Below are positions 1 through 12,910 of a stretch of DNA of 64,000 nucleotides, one piece after another. Below the pieces are notes generated by a model, which was given only the letters and a program-made list of their open reading frames with translations, did not search any database and was not told where the DNA came from. The position numbers and the translations under genes are program-made. This DNA comes from Actinomycetospora soli (lineage in GTDB: Bacteria; Actinomycetota; Actinomycetes; Mycobacteriales; Pseudonocardiaceae): the NCBI RefSeq assembly GCF_021026295.1, contig NZ_JAJNDA010000007.1:124001-188000 (forward strand), written 5' to 3'. How positions within the stretch are numbered: position 1 is the first letter of the stretch; every line of letters begins with the position of its first letter.

Positions 1-1
1 G

Positions 2-175
2 GTCAACGCGGGCTGGGGCACCGGCGGGTTCAAGGCGACACCCGGGATCGGGTGGGCCTTCGCCGACACCGTCGCCCACGGCCGCCCGCACCCGCTGGTC
101 GCCCCGTTCGCCCTCGACCGGTTCGTCACCGGCGCCCTCGTCGACGAGCACGGCGCCGCCGGCGTCGCGCACTGA
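2..175 (+). CDS. soxB: Sarcosine oxidase subunit beta, C-terminal end (partial)
   Basis: Only the last 57 residues are in the window; the start lies off the left edge. The peptide contains [16 protein letters not shown] and ends in VAH. A glycine-rich GW.T.GFKA.P..G segment near the C-terminus is typical of the FAD-binding beta subunit of heterotetrameric sarcosine oxidase. Identity rests mainly on context, because soxD, soxA and soxG follow immediately in the standard soxBDAG order. In the family the beta subunit carries the covalent FMN and non-covalent FAD that oxidise sarcosine to glycine, passing the one-carbon unit to tetrahydrofolate. The gap to soxD is 32 bp, consistent with one transcript. 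Confidence 0.85.
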   Translation, partial: VNAGWGTGGFKATPGIGWAFADTVAHGRPHPLVAPFALDRFVTGALVDEHGAAGVAH

Positions 176-207
176 GCCCACCACCCGCACCGACCCCGGA
201 GACCCCC

Positions 208-470
208 GTGCAACTCATCACCTGCCCCTGGTGCGGGCCCCGCGAGGAGACCGAGTTCCGCTACGGCGGCCAGGCCGACCTCGCCTACCCGGCCGACCCG
301 TCCGCCCTCGACGACGAGCAGTGGGCCCGGTTCGTGTTCTTCCGCGACAACCCCGAGGGCGCCTTCGCGGAGCGCTGGTGCCACGACGCCGGGTGCCGCC
401 GCTGGCTGCGCGCCGTCCGCGACACCCGCACCTACGTCTTCGCCGAGACGCGTCCGTACGGGAGGACCGC

Positions 471-474
<4 letters not shown>
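208..474 (+). CDS. soxD: Sarcosine oxidase subunit delta
   Basis: This encodes 88 residues from a GTG at 208. The protein opens MQLITCPWCGPREETEF and later has WCHDAGCRRW. The CPWCG pair plus the later HDAGC match the zinc-binding delta subunit of heterotetrameric sarcosine oxidase, usually about 90-100 residues. An upstream in-frame start at 52 would run back through the soxB coding end, so the GTG after a GGAG-like sequence is preferred. The stop overlaps the soxA start (ATGA), implying translational coupling. SoxD is a structural subunit of the cytoplasmic SoxABDG complex that converts sarcosine to glycine. Confidence 0.93.
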
Positions 475-6304
<5,830 letters not shown>

Positions 6305-6331
6305 CCCGGACCCGCCGTCGAGAGGCCATCC

Positions 6332-6832
6332 GTGCGCAACCGGACCGTCGAGGGGTTCCTGGAGGACCTGGCGACGCGCGCCCCCGCCGCCGGCGGGGGC
6401 GCCGCCGCCGCGCTGCACGCCGCCCACGGGGCGGCGCTCGTCGCGCTGGCGGCGCGGCTGGGCGCGGGGGAGGGGCCCGACGAGGTCGCGGCGACGGTCC
6501 GGCGGCGCGCCGACGAGCTCCGGGGTTCGGCGCTGGAGCTGGTCGACGCGGCCGACCCGGTCCGCGTGGTCACCCTCGTCGGGCAGGTCCTCGCCCTGGC
6601 GGAGACGCTGCGTCCGGTGGCCCGGCGGGCGGTGCTCGGCGATGTCGCGGCCGCCGCCGAGGTGCTGCGCGCGGCGGCCGGCACCGCGCGCGTGCGGATC
6701 GAGGCGGCCCTGCCGGGCGTCACCGACGCGGCGGAGCGTGCGGACCTGCTCGAGGTCGCCGACCACGTCGACGACCTCGTGCTGCGGGCGGCCAAGGTGA
6801 CGGCCGCCGTGCGGGAGCAGCTGGTCAGATGA
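6332..6832 (+). CDS. fchA: Cyclodeaminase/cyclohydrolase family protein (methenyl-THF cyclohydrolase-like)
   Basis: This encodes 166 residues from a GTG. The N-terminal TVEGFLEDLATRAPAAGGGAAAA and the all-helical alanine-rich body are typical of the FTCD_C family: formiminotetrahydrofolate cyclodeaminase and the stand-alone methenyltetrahydrofolate cyclohydrolase FchA. It is slightly shorter than the usual 190-210 residues. It lies 27 bp behind the dimethylglycine oxidase gene, which makes methylene-THF, so a role in moving one-carbon units toward formyl-THF is plausible. I cannot distinguish cyclohydrolase from cyclodeaminase activity from sequence. Its end overlaps the converging gntR gene by 8 bp. 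Confidence 0.8.
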   Translation: MRNRTVEGFLEDLATRAPAAGGGAAAALHAAHGAALVALAARLGAGEGPDEVAATVRRRADELRGSALELVDAADPVRVVTLVGQVLALAETLRPVARRAVLGDVAAAAEVLRAAAGTARVRIEAALPGVTDAAERADLLEVADHVDDLVLRAAKVTAAVREQLVR

Positions 6833-7493
6833 CCGCCCGGACCGCCTTCTCGAAGCCCTGCACGTGTTGGCGGGCGCGGCGGGCGGCACCGTCGCCGTCC
6901 CCGTCGGCGATGGTGCGCAGGAGGCCGGCGTGCTCCTCGACGTGCGAGACGAAGTCCGGCATGCGGTCGAGGAACAGGCAGAAGATGCGGGTCGCGAGGT
7001 TGTCGTAGCGCACGAGGGTGTCCTCGAGGTGCGGGTTCCCCGCCGCGCGGTAGATCGCGCGGTGCACCCGCAGGTCCCACCGCATCAGCTCGTCGCGGGT
7101 CAGGGTCGGCACGTCGAGGCGCTCGGTCGCGTCGGCGAGCTCGCGCAGCTCGTCCCGGAGGTCCGCGCTGCTGCCGTCCGCGGCCCGACGGGCGGCCAGG
7201 GGCTCGAGCTGGACCCGGATCTCGGAGATGTAGGCGAGGTCGGTGATGTCGACGGCCGTGGCGAAGGTGCCCCGGCGGGCGTAGGAGACGACGAGCCGGT
7301 CCACCTCGAGCCGCTTCAACGCCTCGCGCACCGGAGTGCGGCCGACCCCGAGGGAGGCGACGAGGCCGACCTCGTCGATCGGGGACATCGGGGGGATGTC
7401 CAGCATGATCAGCTTGTCCTGGATGGCGGCGTAGGCCTGCTCGGACAGCGACAGCGGGCCACGCGTGGTCGGCGCTTCCGGGAGAGCGGTCAC
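6825..7493 (-). CDS. GntR-family regulator with FCD ligand domain
   Basis: This encodes 222 residues. A winged helix-turn-helix occupies about residues 15-75 (LSEQAYAAIQDKLI, PIDEVGLVASLGVGRTPVREAL), followed by an FCD helical domain (about 85-215). The latter contains conserved metal/ligand positions such as DLRVHRAIYRAAGN and HVEEHAGLL. FCD regulators usually sense carboxylic acids or amino acids. The gene is divergent from sdaA and converges with fchA, so it most likely controls the serine/one-carbon genes around it. A TATGAT element ends about 7 nt before the GTG start, suggesting a leaderless mRNA. An AT-rich palindrome in the shared promoter region is its probable operator. Confidence 0.92.
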   Translation of the reverse strand: MTALPEAPTTRGPLSLSEQAYAAIQDKLIMLDIPPMSPIDEVGLVASLGVGRTPVREALKRLEVDRLVVSYARRGTFATAVDITDLAYISEIRVQLEPLAARRAADGSSADLRDELRELADATERLDVPTLTRDELMRWDLRVHRAIYRAAGNPHLEDTLVRYDNLATRIFCLFLDRMPDFVSHVEEHAGLLRTIADGDGDGAARRARQHVQGFEKAVRAVI

Positions 7494-7499
7494 CCGCTG

Positions 7500-7528
7500 A
7501 TCATACCCCGTCGTCGCGAAGTCTTCAC
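7500..7528 (-). promoter_or_regulatory. Candidate promoter of gntR (leaderless)
   Basis: On the minus strand, GTGAAG (7528-7523) and TATGAT (7505-7500) are separated by 17 bp. TATGAT matches the -10 consensus at five of six bases and is striking in such GC-rich DNA. Transcription would start at about 7493-7494, at or next to the GTG codon, so the message would lack a Shine-Dalgarno sequence. Start-site position is inference. Confidence 0.5.
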
Positions 7529-7552
7529 CTCGTTGCCGAAGACTAATATACT
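7524..7552 (+). promoter_or_regulatory. Candidate promoter of sdaA
   Basis: TTCACC (7524-7529) and TATACT (7547-7552) are 17 bp apart, giving 4/6 and 5/6 matches to -35 and -10 consensus. The predicted start at about 7559 gives a 5' leader of about 32 nt containing GGAG before the ATG at 7591. The -10 lies inside the palindrome at 7542-7555, which would let a bound regulator block initiation. Confidence 0.5.
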
Positions 7553-7555
7553 AGT
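7542..7555. promoter_or_regulatory. Candidate GntR operator palindrome
   Basis: ACTAATATACTAGT is an inverted repeat (ACTA-N6-TAGT), AT-rich against a strongly GC background, and lies between divergent gntR and sdaA. Just upstream is a second symmetrical element, GAAGTCTTC (7518-7526). A related 14-mer sits upstream of the transporter gene at 14429-14442. Assignment to the neighbouring GntR protein is inference from position and symmetry. Confidence 0.5.
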
Positions 7556-7590
7556 TGGGTACGAAGTCGCCCGGCGGGTGGGAGCCCCTG

Positions 7591-8964
7591 ATGAGCATCT
7601 CGGTGTTCGACCTGTTCACGGTGGGGATCGGGCCGTCCTCCTCGCACACCGTCGGGCCGATGCGCGCGGCGTTCCTGTTCGCCACCCGGCTCCGCGAGTC
7701 CGGGGCGCTGGCGCGGGTCGGGCGCGTGCGGTGCGAGCTGTACGGCTCCCTCGGGGCCACCGGCCACGGGCACGGCAGCGTGCCCGCCGTCGTCCTCGGT
7801 CTGCTCGGGGAGCAGCCGCACCTGGCCGACCCGGCCGCGACCGGTCCGCTCGTCGAGGCGGTGCGGGCCGACGCCTCCCTCCTGCTCGCGGGCAAGCACC
7901 CGATCGCCTTCGACGTCGACGACGACGTCGTCCTGCACCGCCGGGCGACGCTGCCGTTCCACAGCAACGGCATGGTGTTCACCGCCCACGACGACGACGG
8001 TGCGCTCGTCGAGCGCCGCGAGTACTACTCGGTCGGCGGCGGCTTCGTCGTCGACGAGGACGAGACCGGCCGGCCGGTGCTGCGCGAGGCGCAGGTCCCC
8101 GTGCCGCACCCCTTCGCGAGCGGCGACGAACTCGTGGCCCGCGCGAGTGCGGCCGGGCTGCGGATCAGCGACGTGATGCTCGCGAACGAGGCCGCGTACC
8201 GCCCGGAGGCGGAGACCCGGGCCCGCCTGCTGCACCTCTGGGCCGTGATGCGGGAGTGCGTCGAGCGCGGCAGCACCGCCGAGGGCGTGCTGCCCGGCAG
8301 CCTGCGGGTGCGGCGCCGCGCCGCGGCGATGCGCCGACGCCTCGAGCAGGACGCGGCCGCGGGCGCGGACACCCAGCCGACGGACCACGTCGCGCTGTGG
8401 GCGCTCGCGGTGAACGAGGAGAACGCCGCGGGCGGTCGGGTGGTCACCGCCCCGACCAACGGCGCGGCCGGCATCGTGCCCGCCGTCCTGCACCACGCCG
8501 CGGCGGTCCTGCCGGGGTTCTCCGACGACCACGTCGTGCGCTTCCTGCTCACCGCGGGCGCGATCGGCATGCTGTTCAAGCGCAACGCCTCGATCTCCGG
8601 CGCGGAGGTCGGCTGCCAGGGAGAGGTCGGGTCGGCCTGCTCGATGGCCGCGGCCGCCCTCGCGGAGCTGCTCGGGGGCACACCGGAGCAGGTGGAGAAC
8701 GCCGCCGAGATCGGGATCGAGCACAACCTCGGGCTCACCTGCGACCCGGTGGGCGGCCTCGTCCAGATCCCGTGCATCGAGCGCAACGCGGTGGCGTCGG
8801 TCAAGGCCATCACCGCGGCCCGGATGGCCGTCCGCGGGGACGGCGCGCACCACGTGTCGCTCGACAAGGCCATCCGGACGATGCGCGAGACCGGGGCCGA
8901 CATGAAGGTCAAGTACAAGGAGACGGCCCGCGGGGGTCTCGCCCTCACCGTGGTCGAGTGCTGA
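7591..8964 (+). CDS. sdaA: L-serine ammonia-lyase (iron-sulfur, single-chain)
   Basis: This encodes 457 residues, normal for the single-chain enzyme with fused beta and alpha domains. [27 protein letters not shown] is the N-terminal signature. The alpha domain has [10 protein letters not shown]-like [25 protein letters not shown], and [19 protein letters not shown], whose cysteines ligate the 4Fe-4S cluster. The ATG at 7591 behind GGAG is chosen over the TTG at 7555, which lies inside the promoter. It deaminates L-serine to pyruvate, disposing of serine made from glycine plus methylene-THF (by GlyA, not in the window). purU follows after 10 bp. Confidence 0.95.
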   Translation: MSISVFDLFTVGIGPSSSHTVGPMRAAFLFATRLRESGALARVGRVRCELYGSLGATGHGHGSVPAVVLGLLGEQPHLADPAATGPLVEAVRADASLLLAGKHPIAFDVDDDVVLHRRATLPFHSNGMVFTAHDDDGALVERREYYSVGGGFVVDEDETGRPVLREAQVPVPHPFASGDELVARASAAGLRISDVMLANEAAYRPEAETRARLLHLWAVMRECVERGSTAEGVLPGSLRVRRRAAAMRRRLEQDAAAGADTQPTDHVALWALAVNEENAAGGRVVTAPTNGAAGIVPAVLHHAAAVLPGFSDDHVVRFLLTAGAIGMLFKRNASISGAEVGCQGEVGSACSMAAAALAELLGGTPEQVENAAEIGIEHNLGLTCDPVGGLVQIPCIERNAVASVKAITAARMAVRGDGAHHVSLDKAIRTMRETGADMKVKYKETARGGLALTVVEC

Positions 8965-8974
8965 GGAGGCGAAC

Positions 8975-9823
8975 GTGAGCGAGACCCTGACCCTCACCCT
9001 GAGCTGCCCGAACCGCAGCGGCATCGTGCACGCCGTGTCGCGGCACCTCGCCGCGCGGGGCTGCGACATCGTGGAGCACCAGCAGTTCGACGACGCGGTG
9101 CGTCGGCGGCTCTTCCTGCGCACGGCGATCGCGGTGCCCGACGGCACCGGGGTGGACGAGGTCGCCGACGGCTTCGCCGAGGTCGCCACGGAGTTCGGGA
9201 TGGAGTACGAGTTCCACCCGGCGCGGGACGTCCGCGTGCTCGTCATGGTGTCGAAGCTCGGGCACTGCCTGAACGACCTGATCTTCCGGTGGCGCTCCGG
9301 CGGGCTGTCGGCGAAGCTCGTCGGGGTGGTGTCCAACCACGAGGACCTGCGCCCGATGGCCGAGGCGGCGGGGCTGCCGTTCGTGCACCTGCCGGTGACG
9401 CCCGCGACGAAGGCCGACGCGGAGGCCGAGCTGCTCGCCGTGGTCGACCGGTTCGACGCGGAGCTCGTGGTGCTCGCGCGCTACATGCAGATCCTCTCCG
9501 ACGCGACGTGCACCGCGCTGCGCGGCCGGGCGATCAACATCCACCACTCGTTCCTGCCCGGCTTCAAGGGCGCGAAGCCCTACCACCAGGCCTACGACCG
9601 CGGCGTGAAGCTCGTCGGCGCCACCGCGCACTACGTGACCGCCGACCTCGACGAGGGCCCGATCATCGAGCAGGAGGTGATCCGGATCGACCACTCCTAC
9701 GACCCGCACGCCCTGCAGCTGGTGGGCCGGGACGCCGAGGCGCTCGCGCTCTCGCGCGCCGTGCGCTGGCACTGCCAGCACCGGGTCCTGCTCGACGGGC
9801 ACAGCACCGTCGTCCTGCGCTGA
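8975..9823 (+). CDS. purU: Formyltetrahydrofolate deformylase
   Basis: This encodes 282 residues with the usual two-part layout. An N-terminal ACT domain (LTLSCPNRSGIVHAVSRHL, about 5-80) is followed by a formyltransferase-like catalytic domain (about 90-280). The catalytic Asn-His-Asp set is visible in INIHHSFLPGFKGAKPY and in VTADLDEGPIIEQ. It hydrolyses 10-formyl-THF to formate and THF, regenerating free THF for the sox and dmg oxidases. The GTG start follows GAGGAGG by 5 bp, and only 10 bp separate it from sdaA. PurU is a recurrent neighbour of sarcosine oxidase genes. Confidence 0.95.
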   Translation: MSETLTLTLSCPNRSGIVHAVSRHLAARGCDIVEHQQFDDAVRRRLFLRTAIAVPDGTGVDEVADGFAEVATEFGMEYEFHPARDVRVLVMVSKLGHCLNDLIFRWRSGGLSAKLVGVVSNHEDLRPMAEAAGLPFVHLPVTPATKADAEAELLAVVDRFDAELVVLARYMQILSDATCTALRGRAINIHHSFLPGFKGAKPYHQAYDRGVKLVGATAHYVTADLDEGPIIEQEVIRIDHSYDPHALQLVGRDAEALALSRAVRWHCQHRVLLDGHSTVVLR

Positions 9824-9970
9824 CTCGGGGCGTCGGTCGAGCTCCCGGGTCGGGCTCGGCCGGCGCTCGTGCCGGGGCGCGAGAGGGACACCAGGCATCC
9901 CGACGAGGCCCGCGGCCTGCTTCACGTACACCTCGCGGCATGGGCGGGAGTGGTGCGGGCGCGCCGATGC

Positions 9971-9995
9971 GGGGCCCGGCCGGTGGCCGGACCCC
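9971..9995. terminator. Hairpin between convergent purU and the gbcA operon
   Basis: GGGGCCCGGCC and GGCCGGACCCC form an 11-bp stem with one mismatch around a GGT loop. It lies in the 187-bp gap between purU (plus) and the end of the minus-strand operon, so it could terminate either side. There is no T-tract, as is common in actinobacteria. Nothing else was recognised in 9824-10010. Confidence 0.5.
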
Positions 9996-10010
9996 GCGAA
10001 CGTGCGCTGC

Positions 10011-10199
10011 TCAGGCCCGGGCGTCGTCCTCGGCGTCGAGGGCGCGCGCGAGGTCGCGCAGCAGGAACGGCAGCCGGCCCGCGCAGCGCGGGCAGACGCA
10101 GTCGCTGCCGTGCACGGCGAGCTGGTCGGCGACCGCGAAGGCGTCGGCCAGCGGCTCGGGGGCGACCGGGTGCGGGGCGGGGTCAGGGTGGTGGGGCAT
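10011..10199 (-). CDS. Small CxCxxC protein downstream of gbcA
   Basis: This encodes 62 residues. Nothing is recognised by family. The protein has a proline/histidine-rich start (MPHHPDPAPHPVAPEP), a short helix, then GSDCVCPRCAGRLPF, giving a C-x-C-x2-C cluster that could hold zinc or an Fe-S cluster. It ends in an acidic helix. It lies 41 bp downstream of gbcA on the same strand and is probably cotranscribed. An accessory role for the oxygenase is conceivable but unproven. Codon usage matches its neighbours, which favours a real gene over a chance frame. Confidence 0.6.
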   Translation of the reverse strand: MPHHPDPAPHPVAPEPLADAFAVADQLAVHGSDCVCPRCAGRLPFLLRDLARALDAEDDARA

Positions 10200-10240
10200 G
10201 GCGGCTCGTCTCGGCGGAGGGGTGGGGGACGGGGGAACGG

Positions 10241-11386
10241 TCAGCCGATGCGCTCGCGCACCCAGTCGTGGAACTCGCCGATGTGGTGCTCGCTGGGCAC
10301 CAGCACCCCGCCGCGGGCGTAGGAGCGCGAGTCCATCGACACCTGGCAGCGCTCGCAGGCGTCGAAGTCCTGCTGGTTGACGCGGTGGAAGAGCTCCACC
10401 GAGCGGTCCAGGTCGGCGCCCGAGTCGACGACCTCGGGGAGGTAGAGCCAGTCGCAGAGGACCAGGGTCCGGTCCGGCGCCAGCGGGAACATGCGGTGGA
10501 AGACCACGTGGTCGGGCACGAGGTTGACGAACACCTGCGGCCGGACGGTGATGGCGTAGTACCGACGGTCCTGCTCGGCGCCGACGCCGGGCAGCGGGGC
10601 GAGCCCGGCCGAACCGTCGACGGTGAAGCCCTGGACGTCCTCGCCGAACTCCGCGCCGTGGCCGACGAAGTACTGCGCGGCGAGGCCGTCGGCGAACTCG
10701 GGGAGCACCTCGGTGAGCTCGGGATGGATCGTCCCGCAGTGGTAGCACTCCATGAAGTTCTCGACGATCTGCTTCCAGTTCGCCCGCACGTCGTAGGAGA
10801 TGCGGCGGCCGAGCTTCAGTCCGGCGACGTCGTAGCCGACGATCGCGTCCGGGGAGCCGAGCCGGGCGGTGACGTCGCCGATCACGGTGTCGGCGAACGA
10901 CGGCGGCTCGTCGGCGAGGCAGACCCAGACGTAGCCGAGCCACTCGCGGACCGCGACGCGGTTCAGCCCGTAGGCCCGGCGGTCGATGTCCGGCATCGAC
11001 GCGATGTTCGGCGCGGAGATCAGCTTGCCGTCGAGCCCGTAGGTCCACGCGTGATACGGGCACTGGAAGGACCGCCGGACGGAGCCCTTCTCCTCGGTAC
11101 ACAGCCGGGCACCGCGGTGGCGGCACACGTTGAGGTAGGCGTGCACGTCGCCGGTGCGCCCGCGCGCGACGATCACGCTCTCCCGGCCGACCTGCACGGT
11201 CTCGAAGTCCCCGGCGGTGGGGATGTCCGCCGCGAGGACCGCGCAGAACCAGCCCTCCTCGAGGATGAGGGCCTGTTCGGCGGCGAAGATCGTGGGGTCG
11301 GTGTAGTACCGCCCCGGCAGGGTCTCCCGCAGGCTCGCCGGGAGCTGGGGGTCGGCGATCGCGCCGACGTACTCGCCAGTGGTCAT
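10241..11386 (-). CDS. gbcA: Rieske non-heme iron oxygenase, GbcA-like (glycine betaine demethylase)
   Basis: This encodes 381 residues. A Rieske 2Fe-2S centre is visible as C88-x-H90 and C109-x2-H112 (NVCRHRGARLC, FQCPYHAW). The mononuclear iron site is in ENFMECYHCGTIHPE (E213, H216, H221). Length and the CYHCGTIHPEL style fit the glycine betaine monooxygenase/choline monooxygenase group. The adjacent dimethylglycine and sarcosine oxidases favour glycine betaine to dimethylglycine plus formaldehyde. Another quaternary amine is not excluded. GAGGAG precedes the ATG; a longer upstream frame lacks a good site. The promoter has a TTGACA box and the GTTGCG/CGCAAC pair shared with the reductase and ferredoxin genes. 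Confidence 0.85.
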   Translation of the reverse strand: MTTGEYVGAIADPQLPASLRETLPGRYYTDPTIFAAEQALILEEGWFCAVLAADIPTAGDFETVQVGRESVIVARGRTGDVHAYLNVCRHRGARLCTEEKGSVRRSFQCPYHAWTYGLDGKLISAPNIASMPDIDRRAYGLNRVAVREWLGYVWVCLADEPPSFADTVIGDVTARLGSPDAIVGYDVAGLKLGRRISYDVRANWKQIVENFMECYHCGTIHPELTEVLPEFADGLAAQYFVGHGAEFGEDVQGFTVDGSAGLAPLPGVGAEQDRRYYAITVRPQVFVNLVPDHVVFHRMFPLAPDRTLVLCDWLYLPEVVDSGADLDRSVELFHRVNQQDFDACERCQVSMDSRSYARGGVLVPSEHHIGEFHDWVRERIG

Positions 11387-11465
11387 CGTACTGCTCCTCG
11401 ACGTGGTGCCCGGCCGTGGCGAGCGGACCGTCGACGCCCGACACTTCGGACATCGACTCCCGCGT

Positions 11466-11536
11466 GTTGCGCTATGTTGAACACCATTGCTCATCGCGCA
11501 ACGAAAACGGTCCACGGTCCGAACGACCCGTGTCAA
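11466..11536 (-). promoter_or_regulatory. gbcA promoter and paired-half-site operator
   Basis: Read on the minus strand, a perfect TTGACA (11536-11531) is followed 34 nt later by GTTGCGC (11502-11496). A matching GCGCAAC (11472-11466) then follows, giving GTTGCG-N25-CGCAAC. The half-site starts are 31 bp apart, about three helical turns on one face. The same arrangement occurs at the two other redox-component genes. The spacer also contains the symmetrical TGTTGAACA (11475-11483). Confidence 0.6.
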
Positions 11537-11581
11537 GGGCCGGGCGGGTCCGGTCGCCGATCTCGCAATCCGAATCGCCGC

Positions 11582-11651
11582 TTGACAACGCCGAGGGCGT
11601 CTCCCACGGTCTGAGTTGCGCATGAAGGATCACGTGCGCGGAGAACGCAAC
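11582..11651 (+). promoter_or_regulatory. Ferredoxin reductase promoter and paired-half-site operator
   Basis: A perfect TTGACA (11582-11587) is followed after 17 bp by CACGGT (weak -10), then GTTGCGC (11615-11621) and CGCAAC (11646-11651). The GTTGCG-N25-CGCAAC spacing is identical to the gbcA promoter. The first half-site sits at the expected transcription start, which fits a repressor or a downstream-acting regulator. The ATG lies at 11714. The rest of the 327-bp divergent region 11387-11713 holds no recognisable gene. Confidence 0.6.
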
Positions 11652-11713
11652 AAGGGAACGGACCCGCGAGGGCCACGACGCCCGGCGGTCCTCTCGCGTA
11701 CCGAGGAGCGCGC

Positions 11714-12895
11714 ATGCAGACGATCGCCATCGTGGGGGCCTCCGTGGCCGGGGTGCGGTCCGCCCACGCCCTGCGGTCGGCCGGGTTCGACGGCCGGCTC
11801 ACGCTGCTCGGGGACGATCCGCACGCCCCCTACGACCGGCCGCCGCTGTCCAAGGCGTTCCTCGCCGGGACCACCGACGAGGCCGGGATCGCGCTCCTCG
11901 ACGCCGAGGACCTCGCCGACCTCGACCTCGACCTGCGTCCCGGGGTCCGGGCCACGGCCCTCGACACCGCGGCGGGCGCGCTGCGCCTCGCCGACGGCAC
12001 GGACCTCGCCGCGGACGGCGTCGTGCTCGCCACCGGCGGGTCCGCGCGGCGCCTTCCCGGGACCGCGGAGCTGGCGGGCGTGCACACCCTGCGCACCCTC
12101 GACGACGCCCGGGCGCTGCGGGCCGAGCTGGTGCCGGGCGCCCGGGTCGTCGTCGTGGGCGGCGGGTTCATCGGGGCCGAGGTGGCCTCCACCTGCCGGG
12201 CCCTCGGGCTCGACGTCACGGTGCTCGACGGGCTCGCGACGCCGCTGGCCCCGGTGCTCGGTCCCACCCTCGCCGCGTCCTGCGTCGCGCTGCACGCCGA
12301 GCACGGCACGACGCTGCACACCGGCGCCGCCGTCGACGGGTTCGCCGCCGCCGCGACGGGCGACGGGAGCAGGCGGGTCACCGGCGTGCGGCTGCGCGAC
12401 GGGCGGGAGGTCCCGGCCGAGGTCGTCGTCGTGGGCGTCGGGATCACCCCGAACACCGCGTGGCTGCAGGGGTCGGGGGTCAAGGTGGACGACGGCGCCC
12501 GCACCGACGACGGCCTGGTCACCGACGTGCCCACCGTCGTGGCGGTCGGCGACGTCGCCCGCTGGAGCCGCGGAACGTCCTCGCACCGCCACGAGCACTG
12601 GACGAGCGCGGGGGAGCAGGCGGAGGTCGCCGCGGCCAACCTGCTGGCCGGCACCACGGTGCGGCGGGTCGCGCCCTCGGGCTACGTCTGGTCCGAGCAG
12701 TACGGCCGGATGCTCCAGCTCGCCGGGCACCCCGACCCCGGTGACGCGGTCGAGGTGCTGCACGGCGAGCTGGACGCCGGACGGTTCGTGGCCCGCTACC
12801 GCGGCGCCGACGGCACGACGACGGGTCTGTGCGGCCTGGGCGAGCCGCGGGCGTTCGGGCGGCTGCGGCGCTCCGAGCTGCCCCGCACGCGCTGA
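11714..12895 (+). CDS. FAD-dependent NAD(P)H:ferredoxin reductase
   Basis: This encodes 393 residues, the size of BphA4/rhodocoxin-reductase-type enzymes. An FAD-binding segment opens the protein (TIAIVGASVAGVRSAHAL). YDRPPLSKAFLAG is a family signature. The NAD(P)H motif is VVVVGGGFIGAEVAS (about 145-160), and TDVPTVVAVGDVARW is the second FAD contact. It should pass electrons from NAD(P)H to a 2Fe-2S ferredoxin; the Rieske ferredoxin at 14581 and the oxygenase GbcA are the natural partners. Its promoter carries the same operator as both. It converges with the transporter gene, 15 bp apart. Confidence 0.9.
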   Translation: MQTIAIVGASVAGVRSAHALRSAGFDGRLTLLGDDPHAPYDRPPLSKAFLAGTTDEAGIALLDAEDLADLDLDLRPGVRATALDTAAGALRLADGTDLAADGVVLATGGSARRLPGTAELAGVHTLRTLDDARALRAELVPGARVVVVGGGFIGAEVASTCRALGLDVTVLDGLATPLAPVLGPTLAASCVALHAEHGTTLHTGAAVDGFAAAATGDGSRRVTGVRLRDGREVPAEVVVVGVGITPNTAWLQGSGVKVDDGARTDDGLVTDVPTVVAVGDVARWSRGTSSHRHEHWTSAGEQAEVAAANLLAGTTVRRVAPSGYVWSEQYGRMLQLAGHPDPGDAVEVLHGELDAGRFVARYRGADGTTTGLCGLGEPRAFGRLRRSELPRTR

Positions 12896-12910
12896 GCGGG
12901 CCCGCCGGGG

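Noticed and set aside
9869-11614. Plus-strand frame across the gbcA region
   Set aside because: Opposite strand of gbcA, whose Rieske motifs are unambiguous.
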